From: Desulfobacteraceae bacterium
GTDB taxonomy: Bacteria > Desulfobacterota > Desulfobacteria > Desulfobacterales > SG8-13
NCBI GenBank assembly: GCA_029287875.1
Contig: JARFQH010000202.1
Coordinates: 1 to 7,027, forward strand
Reading direction: 5' to 3'
DNA length: 7,027 bases
Below the pieces are notes generated by a model. It worked only from the letters and a program-made list of their open reading frames with translations. It did no database searches and was not told where the DNA came from. The position numbers and the translations under genes are program-made. How positions within the stretch are numbered: position 1 is the first letter of the stretch; the number at the start of each line of letters is the position of its first letter. Positions 5,708 to 7,027 of the stretch are shown here, one piece after another.

Positions 5708-5736
5708 ATTATATCCGGCTACGCTGGCGCTGTCAA
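5708..5736 (-). promoter_or_regulatory. Perfect-consensus sigma-70 promoter reading toward mepK
   Basis: On the minus strand TTGACA (5736-5731) and TATAAT (5713-5708) are both exact consensus hexamers with the ideal 17-nt spacer. Transcription would start near 5701 and reach the mepK-like gene at 5447 after a leader of about 254 nt holding two heptamer arrays, a hairpin and a palindrome. I see no other gene in between for it to serve, apart from a 23-codon ATG frame with no good ribosome binding site. Confidence 0.7.
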
Positions 5737-5907
5737 TACGGACAGCCGTATCGAGCAGAGCGGCGATAGAACTGCTTGCCTGAATCACTTCCACAATGCG
5801 AAAACCCTTTAGTCGCCTCTCCCGTGCCCATCCACGGTTTTGTAATAGCCATCGCTCAGTTTCTTGTCTCTTCTTGTTGTGATCCGCACCGATATCATTA
5901 TTATATT

Positions 5908-5945
5908 TATAAATTTTATTTAGTAATATGTTAATAAAATTTATA
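5908..5945. promoter_or_regulatory. AT-rich 13-bp perfect inverted repeat, possible operator for hsp20 genes
   Basis: TATAAATTTTATT (5908-5920) and AATAAAATTTATA (5933-5945) are exact reverse complements around a 12-nt centre. The repeat ends 8 bp before the -35 hexamer of the hsp20 promoter and lies in an island of very low G+C. The position suits a regulator binding site or an UP-like element. It does not match the CIRCE operator of HrcA. Confidence 0.55.
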
Positions 5946-5953
5946 CATTATAC

Positions 5954-5981
5954 TTGACAAAGATAAATGCGAATATATTTT
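5954..5981 (+). promoter_or_regulatory. Promoter of the hsp20 operon
   Basis: TTGACA (5954-5959) is followed 16 nt later by TATTTT (5976-5981), or 14 nt later by TATATT (5974-5979). Preceded by C, the upstream box reads CTTGACA, which also resembles the heat-shock sigma-32 -35 element (CTTGAAA). The downstream box is not a clear sigma-32 -10, so the sigma factor is unsettled. The leader would be about 80-85 nt. Confidence 0.55.
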
Positions 5982-6002
5982 TGTCATGAAAATGATGGTA
6001 TG

Positions 6003-6063
6003 AGCGCCTTGTCTTTTGATTCCAAGCGATTCGGCGCTGCTAACTTTCAAACATGGAAGGAGG
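6003..6063 (+). promoter_or_regulatory. Structured hsp20 leader, possible RNA thermometer
   Basis: An outer stem can form between AGCGCC (6003-6008) and GGCGCT (6033-6038). A second, weak stem pairs CTTTC (6044-6048) with GGAAG (6055-6059), including one G-U pair and a 6-nt loop. This second stem covers the first bases of the AAGGAGG ribosome binding site (6057-6063). A weak U-rich stem over the Shine-Dalgarno is the layout of heat-shock RNA thermometers, but the pairing is short. Confidence 0.35.
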
Positions 6064-6071
6064 ATTACGCA

Positions 6072-6530
6072 ATGATTTACAGGAGAATGTTTGGTTTTCC
6101 AGGCTGGGGTGTGAGAAGTCCTTTTACAGAACTCGAGCAACTCAGAAGGCAGATTGGCCGAATGTATGATGAATACAGCGGCACGCCTTCTTTGAGAGGT
6201 CGAGCCGGGGTTTTTCCGCCTGTCAATGTTACCGAAAACCGCGAAAACTATTACCTGCGCGCTGAACTGCCCGGTATCAGGGCGGCCGATTTGGACATTC
6301 AGGCTACCGGCAACACGATCTCCTTGGCGGGAGAAAGAAAAATTACCGGTGTTGAAGAAAATGCCCGCTATCACCGCCGTGAAAGGGAAGCCGGTAAATT
6401 CTCGAGAGTCATCAGCCTGCCCGATGATATCGATACGGACCAGGTCAAGGCGAACATGACCGACGGCATCTTGACCGTTGTGGTCCCGAAGGCCGAAAAA
6501 GCGAAACCGCGCCAGATTACCGTGAAATAA
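6072..6530 (+). CDS. Hsp20/alpha-crystallin small heat-shock protein (first of pair)
   Basis: This 152-residue ATP-independent holdase chaperone is cytosolic and of usual family length. An N-terminal arm (1-46) with aromatic residues (FGFPGW) and a likely helix (FTELEQLRRQIGRMYDEY) leads into the alpha-crystallin domain (about 47-140). That domain shows VNVTENRENYYLRAELPGI, ISLAGERK and the diagnostic A-x3-D-G-I-L motif (A127-NMT-D131-G132-I133-L134). The C-terminal I-x-V anchor is Ile149-Thr-Val151. The start ATG at 6072 has AAGGAGG (6057-6063) at 8-nt spacing. The frame is open back to an ATG at 5967, but that codon lacks a ribosome binding site and lies inside the promoter. It is co-transcribed with the second Hsp20 gene 24 bp downstream. 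It is probably stress-induced, given the promoter and leader. Confidence 0.95.
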   Translation: MIYRRMFGFPGWGVRSPFTELEQLRRQIGRMYDEYSGTPSLRGRAGVFPPVNVTENRENYYLRAELPGIRAADLDIQATGNTISLAGERKITGVEENARYHRREREAGKFSRVISLPDDIDTDQVKANMTDGILTVVVPKAEKAKPRQITVK

Positions 6531-6554
6531 GTATTACTGAAAGGGGGAATAACC

Positions 6555-6965
6555 ATGGCAGACACTGAAAACAAAGAGTTGAAGGTCAGGGAAAAGCAGG
6601 AACTGGCCGCGCCGGCCGAGCAGACGAGATCGGGACTGGTGTTTACACCCCATGTCGATATCTATGAAACCGAAAAAGAGATCATTCTTGTGGCTGATAT
6701 GCCGGGAGTAAAGACCAAGGATCTCACTATCGACCTGCGTGACGACACCCTCACCCTGTCCGGTGATATCGAACCCTTCGAAAACCCTGACGAACAGGAT
6801 ATGATGATCGAATACGAAGTCGGCAAGTTTTACCGTCAATTCACTCTATCCGAGGTCATCGATCAGAGTAAAATCGATGCCAACCTCAGTGACGGCGTGC
6901 TGCGGCTGGCCCTTCCCAAGGTCGAAAAAGCCAAACCACGCATAATCGAAGTGAAGGCCGGCTAA
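6555..6965 (+). CDS. Hsp20/alpha-crystallin small heat-shock protein (second of pair)
   Basis: This 136-residue Hsp20 protein is encoded 24 bp after the first and almost certainly in the same operon. Its N-terminal arm (1-30) is short, charged and lacks the aromatic residues of its partner. The alpha-crystallin domain (about 31-122) shows VDIYETEKEIILVADMPGV, LTLSGDI and the A-x3-D-G-V-L motif (A109-NLS-D113-G114-V115-L116). The tail ends in Ile131-Glu-Val133. The loop preceding EYEVGKFYRQFTL is acidic (EPFENPDEQD), unlike the basic RRERE of the first protein. The tail EKAKPR-x-I-x-V-K is nearly identical to that of the first gene. The different arms and common anchor suggest mixed oligomers with distinct client handling, as in IbpA/IbpB, but this is inference. 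The ribosome binding site is AAGGGGG at 6541-6547. Confidence 0.95.
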   Translation: MADTENKELKVREKQELAAPAEQTRSGLVFTPHVDIYETEKEIILVADMPGVKTKDLTIDLRDDTLTLSGDIEPFENPDEQDMMIEYEVGKFYRQFTLSEVIDQSKIDANLSDGVLRLALPKVEKAKPRIIEVKAG

Positions 6966-6988
6966 GCTTCCTTTCGGTTTTAATCGGT

Positions 6989-7025
6989 CGGGGCCCATTT
7001 TCTATCGGACAGGGTCCCGGCCCCG
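6989..7025 (+). terminator. Probable terminator hairpin of the hsp20 operon (cut by window end)
   Basis: CGGGGCC (6989-6995) and GGCCCCG (7019-7025) are exact reverse complements around a 23-nt centre that itself holds GGAC/GTCC (7007-7010 and 7014-7017). It starts 24 bp after the second hsp20 stop codon. Any T-tract would fall beyond the window, so termination is likely from position but unproven. Confidence 0.4.
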
Positions 7026-7027
7026 CA

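Noticed and set aside
5585..5794. 69-codon minus-strand frame upstream of mepK
   Set aside because: It spans the consensus promoter and a heptamer array, has no ribosome binding site and no recognised motif.
5967..6071. Upstream ATG at 5967 as the start of the first hsp20 gene
   Set aside because: It lacks a ribosome binding site and overlaps the promoter. ATG 6072 has AAGGAGG at ideal spacing and gives the normal protein length.

Overview
The window looks like a stretch of ordinary bacterial chromosome with a moderately high G+C content. It suggests a Gram-negative organism, most likely Desulfobacterota (a Desulfobacterales-like sulfate reducer). That placement is an inference from three things: a YcbB-type L,D-transpeptidase beside a Tat-exported YcbK/MepK-like peptidase, a tandem pair of Hsp20 genes, and short-period GTTC-rich repeats confined to intergenic DNA. 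No 16S rRNA or other phylogenetic marker is present.

Layout. Positions 1-120 hold the last 39 codons of an unrecognised gene. A 337-bp leader follows, carrying an imperfect inverted repeat, two hairpins and an octamer repeat. Then comes an antiquitin-type (ALDH7) aldehyde dehydrogenase at 458-1987 (+). The 419-bp gap between this gene and a convergent UspA-family gene (2407-2862, -) holds a 254-bp element bounded by 35-bp near-perfect inverted repeats. A divergent promoter region (2863-2998) separates the UspA gene from a long L,D-transpeptidase gene (2999-4939, +). The 3' end of that gene overlaps by 83 bp the 3' end of the convergent mepK-like gene (4857-5447, -). A 624-bp gap follows, holding a perfect-consensus sigma-70-type promoter reading toward mepK, two inverted GTTC heptamer arrays, an AT-rich 13-bp perfect palindrome, and the promoter and leader of two tandem Hsp20 genes (6072-6530 and 6555-6965, +). 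The window ends in a probable terminator hairpin.

How the genes relate. The L,D-transpeptidase is expected to make 3-3 cross-links in periplasmic peptidoglycan. The MepK-like enzyme belongs to a family that cleaves them, so the pair is a make-and-break module; the E. coli homologues ycbB (ldtD) and ycbK (mepK) are also neighbours. The two Hsp20 proteins form an operon and share almost the same C-terminal tail, which suggests co-assembly. With the UspA protein they give the region a stress-response flavour. The aldehyde dehydrogenase is probably involved in lysine catabolism (aminoadipate semialdehyde oxidation).

No new multi-gene system is evident. The least explained material is intergenic: the inverted-repeat element with a third copy of its end motif 3.3 kb away, the 7-8-nt periodic arrays, the palindrome next to the hsp20 promoter, and the antisense overlap of the two cell-wall genes.
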